From the NCBI GenBank assembly GCA_015178975.1, contig WHVD01000284.1, forward strand, positions 1-64,000: 64,000 nucleotides of DNA. The letters are read 5' to 3'. The DNA comes from Hysterangium stoloniferum (Eukaryota > Basidiomycota > Agaricomycetes > Hysterangiales > Hysterangiaceae). Both the position numbers and the translations under genes were made by a program. How positions within the stretch are numbered: position 1 is the stretch's first letter; the number at the start of each line of letters is the position of its first letter. Of the stretch, positions 23,985 through 34,760 are shown piece by piece. The notes beneath the pieces are model-generated. The model did not search any database and had not been told where the DNA came from. It saw only the letters and a program-made list of their open reading frames with translations.

Positions 23985-24690
23985 ATAGGGAGGTGCTCAA
24001 TGAAATCCATGGAAATTGAGTTCCACAGGAGCTCTGGTACAGGGAGCTGCTTGAGTAGGACATAGGGTTTGTGTCTTTGGGCTTTGGATTGTATACAGGT
24101 GGTGCAAGACTTGTAATAGCTTTTTACAAGTGAGCAGAGGGCTGGCCAGGTGTATTCTTGATGGATAATACTAAGGGTTTTGTTGGATCCATAGTGGCCA
24201 GAGATGTGGTGGCTGTGAGCACACTGGAGAATATAAAAATGAAGTGTTCCAGCATCCAGTATGTAGATTCTGCCATCAAGGCAGATAAAACCACTTGAGT
24301 CCTGAGTCCATCAGGGGGCTGATGGGTTATTAGGTTGTCAAGATGGGAACTAGTAATTGGGTCATTTCAGAGGCCTGATAGGATATCTTGATGAAGCTTT
24401 GTGATATCCATAATGGTGACACTGCAAGGTATTGGTGCAACTAGAGAGGAAGCTTGAAGGGATGTCATTAGTTGTTCAGCAGTAAAGATAGGCTTAAAAT
24501 TGTGCAGGTTGACTGCTGCATAGTTGTTGGTCCCCTCTCTTTAAGGTAGACATCTTATCATCTTGTCATGGCATTGGGTTTACTGTCCAGGTGGCCAGGC
24601 CAAAATCCAATTATGAGGCTGAACTGAGAAAGGTATTCTGACCATTGGGCTTGCCAACAAGTAAGGAGCTTAGTCATAGCAAAATATTCT
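23985..24690 (-). pseudogene. RNase H-end and integrase N-terminal part of the relic (right flank)
   Basis: Minus-strand homology resumes at about 23,985 with the integrase SMDFIEHLP-type start. It continues back through the H2C2 zinc-binding region and the tail of RNase H (corresponding to FNMIIRFRPGRLGGKPDA in the intact copy at 50.8 kb) to about 24,690. Frames are broken throughout. Together with 22,926-23,098 it defines a minus-strand element whose centre is flipped. Confidence 0.75.
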
Positions 24691-24782
24691 AAGTTCTTAC
24701 ATGTACGAGTTTCTGACTTTCCGGTGACTTCCCGATAGTTCCGGAATAAGTTCCCAACACGGCACTTAACAGGCCTCCAATA

Positions 24783-25218
24783 TTATTGTAACCTTCCAGT
24801 TTCCAGTCAAGTCTATTTGTCAATAGTATTTCCACTCTTCCCATAGTTAGTAGTTTCTAGATGTGGATAACTAGTATTTAAGTCCAACTGTAATGTAGCT
24901 ACAAGGCAATCAGAATATTGACTCACAACACCCATATACATCTCTCATAGTCTTGCTCTAAGTATCCTGCTCTCCACCTCTGCTTGTGCTCACTCACCCT
25001 CAGTCTCTGACCCCTCGACCCAACACTCAACTTATCCTTCAGCTCCCAATTGGTAATGCACTGTGAGGTACTCAATAGGACTAGTTTCCACCTACCCAAA
25101 ATTTAAGGACACCCAACAATCAATTTGTGAGGGTGCAGCATATACATAAGCTGAAGCCAAGTCCTTCTGTTTGGTCCCCATTGGTCTACCGACATCAGTT
25201 AGTTTTCTGTTCTTAACA
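24783..25218 (+). mobile_element. 5'-truncated family B LTR
   Basis: This is the 3' half of a family B LTR in plus orientation, ending TTCTGTTCTTAACA at 25,218. It keeps the AATCAGAATAT transcript-start block (about 24,908) and the conserved U5 motif containing AAGCTGAAGCCAAGTCC (about 25,150). It is decayed by C-to-T and G-to-A changes. It abuts the Tc1 fragment directly. The bases after it (TACAG) could be half of a TSD, but the partner end is missing. Confidence 0.75.
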
Positions 25219-25524
25219 TACAGAATGGACTCTCCAATAGGAATGTGGCCTCTATCACAGGTTTTAGTAAGTTTATTATCAGTAGAATTGGTCAGGAGAT
25301 GGACATAGACAAAGAAAACCTGAAAGGAGGATGTCTTTGCAAGCTTTCTCCTACTGACCAAAGGAGGATCATGCATCAAATCACCTCTGGCAAGCTAGAT
25401 AATGCTGTCCAGGCCACACACTATATTAATTCCATCAATCAACATCATATCTCACCACAAACAGTCAGGAGGACCTTGAAACAGCATGGTTTCAAAGCTG
25501 TAGTCAAGGTGAAGAGGCCCTTGG
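25219..25524 (+). pseudogene. Tc1/mariner transposase, N-terminal half
   Basis: The frame from 25,245 encodes the bipartite helix-turn-helix DNA-binding region of a fungal Tc1 transposase: KLSPTDQRRIMHQITSGKLD, then SPQTVRRTLKQHGFKAVVKV. It ends in the middle of the gene at CTTGG (25,520-25,524), the target duplicated by element C1. The rest of the transposase continues 19.4 kb away at 44,966. The TIR upstream is not visible because a truncated LTR lies at 25,218. Confidence 0.9.
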
Positions 25525-26159
25525 TGTGAAGAGTGGTGGAAGTTCTAACCATTCTATATACAAAGAATATCGACCGTTTAGGTACAACATGAAGATGTAT
25601 TGATTGTCTAAGTCTAATACAGACCACACAGGGATTGACTACTTAGTTCAACATGATTGAGTGAAATAGCTATCTAAAGTAGAGTAGAGAGCTAAAATGA
25701 ATAAAGGGAATTGACTGTTAAGTGCAATTCCGAATGACTGCTTGAGTGTAGAAGAGAGTAACAAGAGAGTCGAATAATAGAGTAGCGCGGATGTAGTCCA
25801 CGTGGATTGAGATATAGATGGAGTTTCGACTGGTACAGTTCAAAACTCTGATTGTGTAGGTAGTTAAAGCCTGTCTGTGACAGTCGAGACGATACCCCAA
25901 TCACAACTTACAGGACACTAACTGGTGTCTGGGTAAGTCATGGTTGTGGGGTAAAAAGTGTCTGAGTTCTAACTATGGGCACTAGAATACATAAGCCTGG
26001 CATGTATGCACCCACAAGAGTCGATGTACCACATACATAGGTCATCGAACTAAATATAAATGTATAATGAAATAGGGAGAAAGTAGAAATAATAATGGAA
26101 ATATAGTATGAGCTCATCCAGACTATATTTCCTGAGTATATTTTGCCCTACCTCTCACA
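25525..26159 (-). repeat. C1 3' LTR (635 bp)
   Basis: Boundaries follow from the TG/CA ends, the CTTGG TSD on the left and homology to 44,332-44,965. On the minus strand the sequence just upstream of it is CTGGGAGGCAC, a weak polypurine tract. Confidence 0.92.
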
Positions 26160-26179
26160 GTGCCTCCCAGGTTGAAGAG

Positions 26180-28503
26180 CTATGTCAAAGAAGGGGTCGA
26201 AGGACACTTGGAACTCCTCCCTATGCATCCTGTGAGGAACCTCCAAGGTGCAGGATAGCATTTCCCCAGGTGAGACGCTTGGCATGAAAGGAAAGGGCAA
26301 TGTCTTCCCGCTTCAAAATGTCGGTGGTGGATGTCAACCCATCCAGTTTCTGGATTGATGAGACCCAACGGCCATAGGCCTTCTGGCGCATTTGAATGAC
26401 GGTGCGAATGTGATCAGCAGAGGCGTCAGTAATGCGGGTGATGAGAGGAGGCTGTGGGTGTAGTGATGGTGGGGCAGGAGTGAGAAGAGGTGCACAGCCT
26501 GTGTTGCCACCAGAAGGAAGTTTTCCTGAGGGGTCGGAATCTGACAACAGATGCTCCAACAGGTCAACTAGGTCCACAGCCGAGTGGACCAGTGTGTGCT
26601 CAGGAAGGATGCAAGAGGAGTCAACAAGCAGGGACCAGAACATAGAGAGCTCAACCCATTCGATATCCTCCGCTAAACGCAGCTGTTCCTTAGTGTGAGA
26701 GACCCACTATGCCCTTGGATATGCCCTTTAAGAAGGGGGTGCCGCAAGGTTGGCCCCAGGTGCGTTAATGTGCATCCCACAGTGAAAATGTTGGAGGGTA
26801 GTTAATGGACACCCACAGTGAAAATGTTGGAGGGTAGTTAATGGACACCCACATCCAACCGGTCTGTAAGAAATGAGCCAAGTCGGCCATGTCTCGAGAG
26901 TGAGGGGGAGAGGGCAGCTGTGGTGGGGGGCAGCAAATGGGGTCGGCCGGGAAAGGGTCAATGGCAAGGGGCTCATCAACCTGGACATCAGCTTTCTGCT
27001 GCTTCCCCTTCACTTTTTCGCTTAAGGGGGGAGGCACCTCGAAGACTTCCATGGCTGGGGAGGTTCCTTGAAGACCTCCGTGGTGGGGGGGGGGGGTTCC
27101 TCAAAGACATCCATGGCTGAGGGGGGCACCTCGAGGACTTCCTCCATGACTGGGGAAGGTGCTGCAATGATTTCCTGGATAGGGTGATCGACATCCATCA
27201 ATGTAACATTGGGTTGATGAATGGGGCTCCCCAGGGAAATGCAAGGTGAGCCAGGAGAGACGGGAGGTGGGCTCCACACTGGTAGGGGAACAAGGGAAGT
27301 GTCCGACGCCACAGGGAAAAATGGCACCAGGGTAGAGCAGGTGATGACAAGGGGGTCAGGGGATTTGCAGGGGGGTGGGGTTGACCACAGTGCTGGAGAA
27401 GGCTTGGGTGCAGGTGAGGGCGGTGGTCTGAGGGAAGATCCTGGGGGGAAGGGGCAATGGTATGGGGGGAAGAGAAGGTGGGTAAGTAGATGGATCATGA
27501 CCTCCCGGCAGCTCTGAAAAGGGTGTAAAGCACTGCAGTGAGGATGCGGAAGAAGAGGACAGAGGTGGAGGGAGGGGAGTGGAGCTGGACAGCATCGCAG
27601 GGTCAGTTGGATGATACCCCCTCCAAACTCTGATGGAAGTCAGCAGTTTTAGTTGTTGATTAGGGTCACTCATGAAAATGTGAATGTTGTCCGGAGTAAA
27701 AAACCTTCATGGCAATCAGCACCGAGGTACTTGCCGTCGTAGGCAGGGTAGCATGATTGGTCATCCTCTGAATTGGATGAGAAGTCAATGGGTCCCATCT
27801 GGTAGGTTCGTTCCTGAGGCCCACATTGGGAAGGAGGTCTGAAAGGTAGGGTAACTCCATCCCTGTGTCGCAATGCAATGCTTTGTAGCTTGATCCTCCG
27901 TACTTTGTCCCAATCGTAAAAGGGGACCCTGCCTGTTCCTTTCCTGCTTTTCTGTCCTACACTCTGAACACATGGCGTGCCCCCGTCACTGCAATTTGTC
28001 TCAGTGAAATCCATCCATTTATGGCCCAGGGGGGGAGTGATGGTTGAAGGGTTGTTGTTTCCTTCCATTCTCCTCCATTCCTGTCGTGTCCGCCTTGAGG
28101 GGATATGATCCCTAGCACCCATCTTTCGCTGTCCTTCTAAGTACTCCTCCCTCCTCTTCCTCTTGAGCATTTTCAATTCCTCCTGAACTTGCATGGAGAA
28201 AGCCTCAGATTGCTGTTTTTTCCTGATCTCCTCCTCGGTAGAAGGGAAGATACTATGAGGGGGTGGGGGGGTTTTGCTCCATGTTCCTGAGAGAGCCCCG
28301 CAAGTACCAGAGGACAAGCGTGGCTTCTGGAATGGGGTCCATCTGTGCAGGGTATGTGGATGAAGAGGCTTCCCCCAGGCGCTCGACAATTTCTGTTCGA
28401 GGTGGTGGGGGAGGAGGAACTGTTGTTTGGGGTCAGGGTATCCTTTTGAAGTTGGGGAGTCGGGATCTGGGGGACAGAGTATATGGAGTGAAAGCAGTGC
28501 CGC
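26180..28503 (-). pseudogene. C1 post-pol coding region (unknown protein, same sense as pol)
   Basis: Between pol and the 3' LTR of C1 there are long minus-strand frames in pol sense: 27,670-28,389 (239 aa), 27,022-27,498, 26,765-27,052 and 26,221-26,643. The first has a basic coiled-coil-like part (EEIRKKQQSEAFSMQVQEEL, LKRKRREEYLEGQ) and an acidic aromatic part (GRVPFYDWDKVRRIKLQSIA, SNSEDDQSCYPAYDGKYLG). The middle is extremely Pro-rich. A possible start is ATG at 35,728, just past the chromodomain, before the B1 insertion. I do not recognise the protein. Its size (about 2.3 kb) and place suggest an extra element gene, not host sequence. It is broken by stops. Confidence 0.6.
26759..26848. 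repeat. Short tandem duplication (about 38 bp, two units)
   Basis: The phrase CCACAGTGAAAATGTTGGAG followed by GGTAGTTAATGGACAC occurs twice in tandem at about 26,778-26,852, so the post-pol frame repeats the peptide FSLWVSINYPPT. It is a recent local duplication within C1. Confidence 0.75.
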
Positions 28504-29137
28504 TGTAAAGAGTAGTGGAAGTTCTAACTGTTCTATATACGAAGAATATCAACCGTTTAGGTACAACACTAAGATGTATTGACTGTAAATGTCTAATACA
28601 GATTAAACATGTATTGACTATTTAGTTCAATATGGTAGAAAGAAGTAGCTATCTAGAGTAAGGTAGAGAGCTAGAATGAATAAGTAGAATCAACTGTTAA
28701 GTACAATTCTGGATGACTGCTCGAGTGTAAAATAGAGTAACTAGAGAGTTGAGTAATAGAGTAGTGTGGATGTAGTCCACGCGAGTTGAGATAAGGATAG
28801 AGTTTCGACTGATGCAGTTTGAAACTCTGGCTGAGTAGATAGCTAAAACCTGTCTATGACGGTCGAGACAATACACCAATCACAACTTACAGGACACTAA
28901 TGGGTGTCTGGGTAAGTCGTGGTTGCAGTGTAAAAAGTGTCTGAGTTTTAACTATGGGCGCTAGAATACATAAGTCTGGCATGTATGTGCCCACAAGAGT
29001 TGATGTACCGCATACATAGGTCGTCGAACTAATTATAGATGTATGATAAAATAGAGAGAAAACAGAAATAATAAAGGAAATATAGTAAGGGATCATCCGA
29101 CTATATTTCCTGAGTGTATTTCACCATACCTCTCACA
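28504..29137 (-). mobile_element. Solo LTR of the C1 family inside C1
   Basis: A 634-bp LTR (TGTAAAGAGTAGTGG to CCTCTCACA) closely matching both C1 LTRs. Flanks are GCCGC (28,499-28,503) and GCCAC (29,138-29,142), a TSD with one CG-to-CA change. It therefore arrived as a separate insertion into the C1 post-pol region and then collapsed to a solo LTR. It is not a third terminal repeat of C1. Confidence 0.88.
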
Positions 29138-29324
29138 GCCACTCCCCGAGTTGGTGGAGGTGCCTGCTGTATTGTCCTGCGAGGTGGAGTGCATTGACAA
29201 TGACATCCCAGAATTACCCGTACAGTGCTCAACATTTTCAGTACGAGATGATGTGGTAGAAGTATTAATACATTGGGTTCGCAGTATTCTTTTGAAGTTG
29301 GGGAATTTGGGTTTGTAAGGTCCT

Positions 29325-30264
29325 TGTTAAGAGCAGAAACTGACGGATGTCGGCAGACCGACGGGGACCGAACGGAAGGACTTGGCTTCAGCTTATGTGC
29401 TGCGCCCTCGCAGGTTACCGTCAGGTGTCCTTAAATTTCGGGCGGGCGAAAACTAGTCCTGTCAAGTAAACCTCTCGGTAAACTACCGATCGGAAACCGA
29501 AGGATAAGTTGAGGGTTGGGTTGAGGGGTCGGAGACCAAGAGTCGGAGGCTGAGAGAGTCAGAGACTGAGAGAGTCGGAGACCGAGAGAGTCAGAGACTG
29601 AGAGTCGGAGACTGAGACAGTCGGAGACTGAGACAGTCGGAGACTGAGACAGTCGGAGACTGAGACAGTCGGGGACTGAGAGTCGGAGATTAGAGGTTGA
29701 AGTCGTAAATGTAGGTTGAATCGTAAATCGGATGGAGTCGGAATGTGGTGGTCGTGAATAGATAATGGAGTCGGAAATTAGAGGGATATATAAGTCGATC
29801 TAAGTCGATATTCTGATTGTCCAGTAGTTACATTACAATGGGTCTTATATACGAGTTATCGGCGTCTAGAAACTACTAACTAAGGGAAGAGCGGAAAACG
29901 GCATTGACAAATAAGCTTGACTAGGAACCGGAAAGTTACGATAAGTTCGGAAGCCGAGATTTAGCCGAGAGCGGAATTACGAGAAAAGGGAATAGTCCAC
30001 GGGCTACAGGTATATATGGGCATATGTGAAACATAGAGTAAAACGGATCATCATAATGGAAGGGGACGTATCAAAGCATAACCAGATGGTAGAGTATATT
30101 TTGACAGGGGCGTAAACGAGGTTTGATCGCCGTGAAGGTATACGTCAGTGTCGGTATTCCGAAGGTTGCCGAAATGATGACTTGATCAATAACTTCGAAC
30201 ATTGATAGACTGTAGTATTCGGAGACCATCGGGTTGCGACATGGGTTACGACACGGTCGTAACA
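29325..30264 (-). repeat. B1 3' LTR (940 bp)
   Basis: Plus-strand ends TGTTAAGAGC and GTCGTAACA. It contains four copies of GAGACTGAGACAGTCG near 29,598-29,670, a TATA box (CGTATATAAG on the minus strand, about 29,850) and the conserved U5 motif near 29,381. Confidence 0.95.
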
Positions 30265-30280
30265 GTATCCCCCCATTTGG
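30265..30280 (-). promoter_or_regulatory. B1 polypurine tract
   Basis: On the minus strand CCAAATGGGGGGATAC lies immediately before the 3' LTR start TGTTACGACC, the expected place and composition for a plus-strand primer. Confidence 0.85.
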
Positions 30281-30945
30281 CCGAAATCCCAAGGAGGCCG
30301 AAAAGTGCTGAAGAATAAGGTGAAGGCAGGAAGGTCGGAAGGGGATGGGATTTGGCAAGGTGCTGGAAAGGGTTCGGAAAAGGTTCGGAAAAGTTCGGAA
30401 AGGATTCAGAAAGGATTCGGAGAGGATTCGGAAAGTCAAGATCAAGATAAAAGTCAGGATGAGGCCATGGTCATATTTGGATACTTGAATGTAAGTTCAA
30501 ACCTCGAAAAGGTCCGGAAACCTAAAAATTCCGAAAATCCAATAAGGTCTGAAAGTCCGAAAAGGTCCGGGACAGAGTCCGGAAGTTCCGAGGGATCCGA
30601 GCACACTGAAAATGTGGGAGCAGACAAAACAGGGCAAGGGGGACAGGGGTGACGAAAGTCCGAAGATGCCAAAATGCAGAGGGTGCAAGGCAGTGCGAGA
30701 ATAAATGCTAACCAGTAGGACAGAAAGGTGCCGGAAAGGCTGGAAGGTGTCCGAATGGACTGGAAATTGCCTATGAGGGGCCGGAGTGTTAACTGGGGGC
30801 AAACAGGGAATGCCGAGTTGCTGGCAGCCACTGAGAGGGCTGAGGAGGAAGTGAAGGAAAAGAGAACAGGATACACAAATATGGGTGTCGGAAAATGTCG
30901 GGATGCTGTAGATGATAGGGGTCCGGATATGTTCGGATATGCTTG

Positions 30946-32590
30946 ATGGAAGTCTTTGATAATGTCCGATGTGTTTCCGAGTTCTGTGGCAAGAATCCAG
31001 GATACTTATTCATCGGTACCTTCGTAACCTGTCCACTTGACCAAATAGAGTAGTTTGCAGGTACGTCAGTGATTATCCATCTTTGAATCTAGGATTTCCG
31101 ATATCTCGAATTCGGGTTCCCCATCAATAACCATGGGTGGAGGCGAAGGTTGTACTAGGTGTACTGCACGCATATTCTCGGGGAGCTGAAGCGTCCAAGA
31201 GAGCGTGCCTGCTTGTGCTATAATTTCAAAAGGTCCTAAGTACTTGTTGGCGAGCTTTTTGGATGGCCTAGTCATTCGGAAGAACTCGGCTTTTGGAAGA
31301 ACTCGGTTTTGACAAATACTCGGTCACCGATCTTGAGTTCAGGGGGCGGCAGCCGATTTTTATCTGTGGAGTGTTGGTAATGTTCATGGGCCGATGTGAT
31401 GTTCTTTCGAAGTTCTTGGTGTAGCTCGTTGAGGTTTGTGACAAAGTCCTGAGCACGGGTTGAAGTGAGATCGCGTTCCAGATGGATAGCGATATTTGGG
31501 TTGTAGCCTTTATTTGCGAAGAAAGGCGAAATGCCGGTAGTAGCATTTGGGGTGTTGTTATATGCGAATTCGGCAAGCAGTAGAAGTGATTTCCGATTGT
31601 CTTGTTGATAGTTGTAATAGACTCTGATGTACTGTTCCAATGTTTGATTAGTGCATTTGGTTTGGCCGTTGCTTTCCGGGTGGTAGCCGGAAGTGAAATG
31701 GAGTTTCATGTCAAGTGCTTTTCCGAGTGACCTAAAAAAGTGAGAGATGAACTCGGATCTGCGATCGGAAGTGACATGCAACGGAAATGCCATGCTTGGA
31801 GAATACATGAGTGTTGAACAATTCGGCCAACTGTATGGATGTTACTGTATCATAAGTTGGAATGAAAATACTTTGCTTGGTAAGCCGATCCACAACAATG
31901 AGAATTGCGGTATGGCCGTTGGATGCCGGTAGGTGTTCGATGAAATCCATTGATATTGAATTCCAGGGTTTTTCCGGTATTGGGAGTTGTTGAGTAGGCC
32001 ATGTGGTGTGTGACATCTTGATTTGGAATGTGCACAGTTGGTGCATGATTTACAATAATGCTTGACAAAATCTCGGAGACCGGGCCATGTATTTTCTCTT
32101 TGGATAAGTCCAATGGTAAATTGATACTGAAAATGTCCCGAGATCTGGTGGTCATGTTTATGCTGTCAAACTCGAAGTCGGAGAGTGTCGGAGTCCGGAA
32201 CATATATGCAATTGTCAAGTTTAATGAAACCTTGCGGGTCGAGTGACCATCGAGAATGATCGGGGTCGGACGGGTTATTGAGGTGTGCTTTGGTAACTGG
32301 GTCTAATGGAATTGCCGATAGTATATCTTGATGTAATTTTCGGTGTCCATAAGGATAACACTGCACATGACTGGATGTATAAGGTAAGTAGCTCGGATTA
32401 ACTCGGACAGTTGTTCGGATGAAAACATAGGCTTGAAATTATCCAGATTAACTGTGGCGTAGTCGCTACTCCCCTCTTTAGGATAGACATCCCATCGTCT
32501 AGTCATAGCGTCGGGTTTTCCACCAAGGCGGCCAGGACGGAAGTGGATGATCATATTGAAGGCAGAAAGGTATTCGGAGAAGGGCCGGGT
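30946..32590 (-). pseudogene. Truncated pol of B1 (RNase H tail, integrase, chromodomain)
   Basis: Minus-strand pieces in order: the RNase H tail (SEYLSAFNMIIHFRPGRLGG, 32,303-32,590); the H2C2/early integrase (31,850-32,250); the core (SIFIPTYDTVTSIQ, TSDRRSEFISHFF, SGYHPESNGQTK, 31,272-31,932); the C-terminal domain (LKIGDRVFVKTEFF, then TRPSKKLANKYLGPFEI); and a chromodomain with TAA in DE-stop-VSWILAT near 30,992. A short duplication of GAAGAACTCGG at 31,275-31,300 breaks the frame at EFF. The pol 5' end is cut abruptly at about 32,577 inside RNase H, where non-coding repeats begin. Confidence 0.88.
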
Positions 32591-34747
32591 GACGGCATTT
32601 TCGGAATCCGAAGTTTCCAAAAATTCGGAGAGGTCGGAAAATCCGGAAATCTGAAATTGAGCTGAAACATTGGTGCCAAAAGACCAAGTATGCTAAAATG
32701 GTTGGAATGGCGCAAAAAGCCATATATGCTAAAAAGCCGAGATAAAAACAATCATGGCAAGAAGGAAAACTCAACAAGGAGTTAAATTTCGGAGAGTCCG
32801 AGGTTTCTGGAAAATCCGAGGGTTCCCGAAAATTTGAGGATTTCGGAAAGTCCAAGAAAATCCAAAAATCCAAAGGTTTTGGAAAGTCCGAGGATTCCAG
32901 AAAGGTCTGAAAATTCACAGAATTTGAAGTCAGACAAAAGGGCTGAAAAGGCCGAAAGAAGGCCAGGGAACCAAAAGGCTAGGATTGCCCGAAGGCCAAA
33001 GTTTGCCTGAAAGGGCTGGATTAAACTGATTTTTGGCAAGCAAACACTCAACAGATAATTGGGAACGGAAAGATCCGAGGATTCCGGAAAGTCCGGAAAT
33101 CTGAGGAATCCGAAGTTAAGTGAAAGTGTTGAACATGCCGAAAACAGCCATAAAATGCCTAAAGGGCCGAATATGCCAAAAGGCTTGAGGTGCCCAAAAG
33201 GGCCGAGGGTTGCCCGAAGGCCAAGAGTGCCAAAAGAGGCCAGGGGTGCCCGAGAAAAGGGCTGAGGGTTGCCCGAAGGCCAAAAGTGCCTGAAAGGCTG
33301 GATTAACTGATCTCAGCAAACAATCACTCAACAAATAAGTAGGATCCAAAGGGTCTGGAAATTCCAGAAAGTCTGGAAGTCCGAAGAATCCAAAAGTTCT
33401 GAGGGTTCCGGAAAGTTCGGAAATAACCATGGAATCCGAGTTTAAGTGAGAGAGTGGTAAGCCAAAAGACCAGAGATGCCGAAAAGGCTAGGCCCAGAAG
33501 GGCCATGGGTGCCCGAAGGCCAGAGATGCCTGAAAAGCCAGATTAAACTGATCTTCACGAGCATATACTCAACAGGTAATTGAAATCCAAAGGGTCCAAA
33601 GATTCCGGAAAGTCCGGAAATCCAAGGAATCCGAAGAATCCAAAGTTGACTGAAAGAGTAGAACATGCCAAAAGGGACCAGAGGTACCAAAAGGCCAGAA
33701 AATGCCCAGAAAGGCAAAGGGTTGCCCGAAGGCCAGAGATGTCTGAAAATATTCAGAGCAGACCAATACAGTCAAATGAGAGGCATCGGAAGTTTCGGAA
33801 AATTTACTGCTCAATACCCGGAAATCAACGGATTATAGTGGGTGAGACAGTGGTATCCTAGAAATAATCAAGCAACTCATACTGCTAGTCAAAGGGGTGA
33901 CGTCCAGATTTGTTCCACAAGGGAAACAGGTAAATGCTCCTCAGAGAAACTGAAAAGAGCCAGAAAATGTCCCAGAAGGGAACCGGAAAGCGTATTACAG
34001 TTTGGAATGTATCCAGGTTGCAAAAGCCGATGAGAGATGGGTACTGCATAAAATCTTCCTGACTCGGTGTCCGACCTGCCGAAAAAACCAGAAAGTCTGG
34101 AGAGTCATTGTAGGAATCAATGCAGAGGTTGAGAGGAATCCGAATAGTCGGAGAATAGTCGGAGAAATGGGTCGGAGGGTAGTGACAAGACAAGGAACGT
34201 GCATGGGTCAGCATGGACCAAAGGGTAGGTCGGAAAAGGGTCCAAACAAAAGTTCGGAAAAGGGGTCGGGACCCGAAAAAGGTCCGAAGGCGAGGCAAAG
34301 AACAAGGGTAAGCAAGGCGATGTTGATTTGGAGTTATGAGCAATGGTTTAGGAAGGTATATCTGTAAAGAAAACCAATACTAGGTGGCCAACACATTGCG
34401 AACTTGAATCCATAGTATACCATCAAGGTAAATGACAGGCAAAGCATATTTCCGGAGGCCGACGGATTCCGATAGTATGGTGACTAGTGGTAAATTAGTC
34501 CATTCGGAATATCCGGAAATAATCGGGAGCCGAGCAAACCAGGGGCAGGACAAAACAAGGATCGGAGCAGGGCAAAATGAGTGGAATCTGAGTAAAACAG
34601 GATCAGCTTTGGCCATTAACTTATCTTTGCATCTGGAAATCAGAATGATGTCTGAAAACACAAATGGTTCTGTAAAAGATAAGTAATGCGATGCCGATGT
34701 GGAGTGATGAACAAATGAATAGACATAAGAACGGGTTTGCGAGTAGA
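32590..34747 (-). repeat. Non-coding tandem-rich filler replacing gag-RT in B1
   Basis: This 2.1-kb stretch has no coding signal. It is full of short motifs such as TCCGGAAAGTCCGGAAATC and GCCCGAAGGCCAAAAGTGCC. A larger unit of about 245-280 bp (GGCTGGATTAAACTGATC, then CACTCAACAGATAATTG, then the TCCGGAAA stretch, then AACATGCC) repeats three times, starting near 33,012, 33,295 and 33,537. It occupies the position where gag, protease and RT should be. The similarly GGAAAAGTTCGGAAAGGATT-rich stretch at 30,355-30,440 suggests the same repeat type on the other side of pol. Confidence 0.75.
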
Positions 34748-34758
34748 AATCAGAATAT
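34748..34758 (-). promoter_or_regulatory. B1 primer binding site (self-priming type)
   Basis: On the minus strand the 5' LTR ends TTAACA, then GT, then ATATTCTGATT. These 11 nt are exactly complementary to AATCAGAATAT inside the LTR (35,260-35,270), which lies about 33 nt downstream of the TATA box and so should be the start of the transcript. This matches the Tf1/sushi mechanism, in which the mRNA 5' end folds back as primer. Confidence 0.85.
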
Positions 34759-34760
34759 AC

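Noticed and set aside
26432-27517. Plus-strand frames opposite the C1 post-pol region as a second antisense gene
   Set aside because: They are short, lack introns, start context or TATA box, and mirror the biased composition of the Pro-rich sense frame.
28504-29137. A third terminal repeat of C1 or the end of a tandem C1 copy
   Set aside because: It has its own near-perfect TSD (GCCGC/GCCAC) and the coding sequence continues on both sides, so it is an independent solo LTR.
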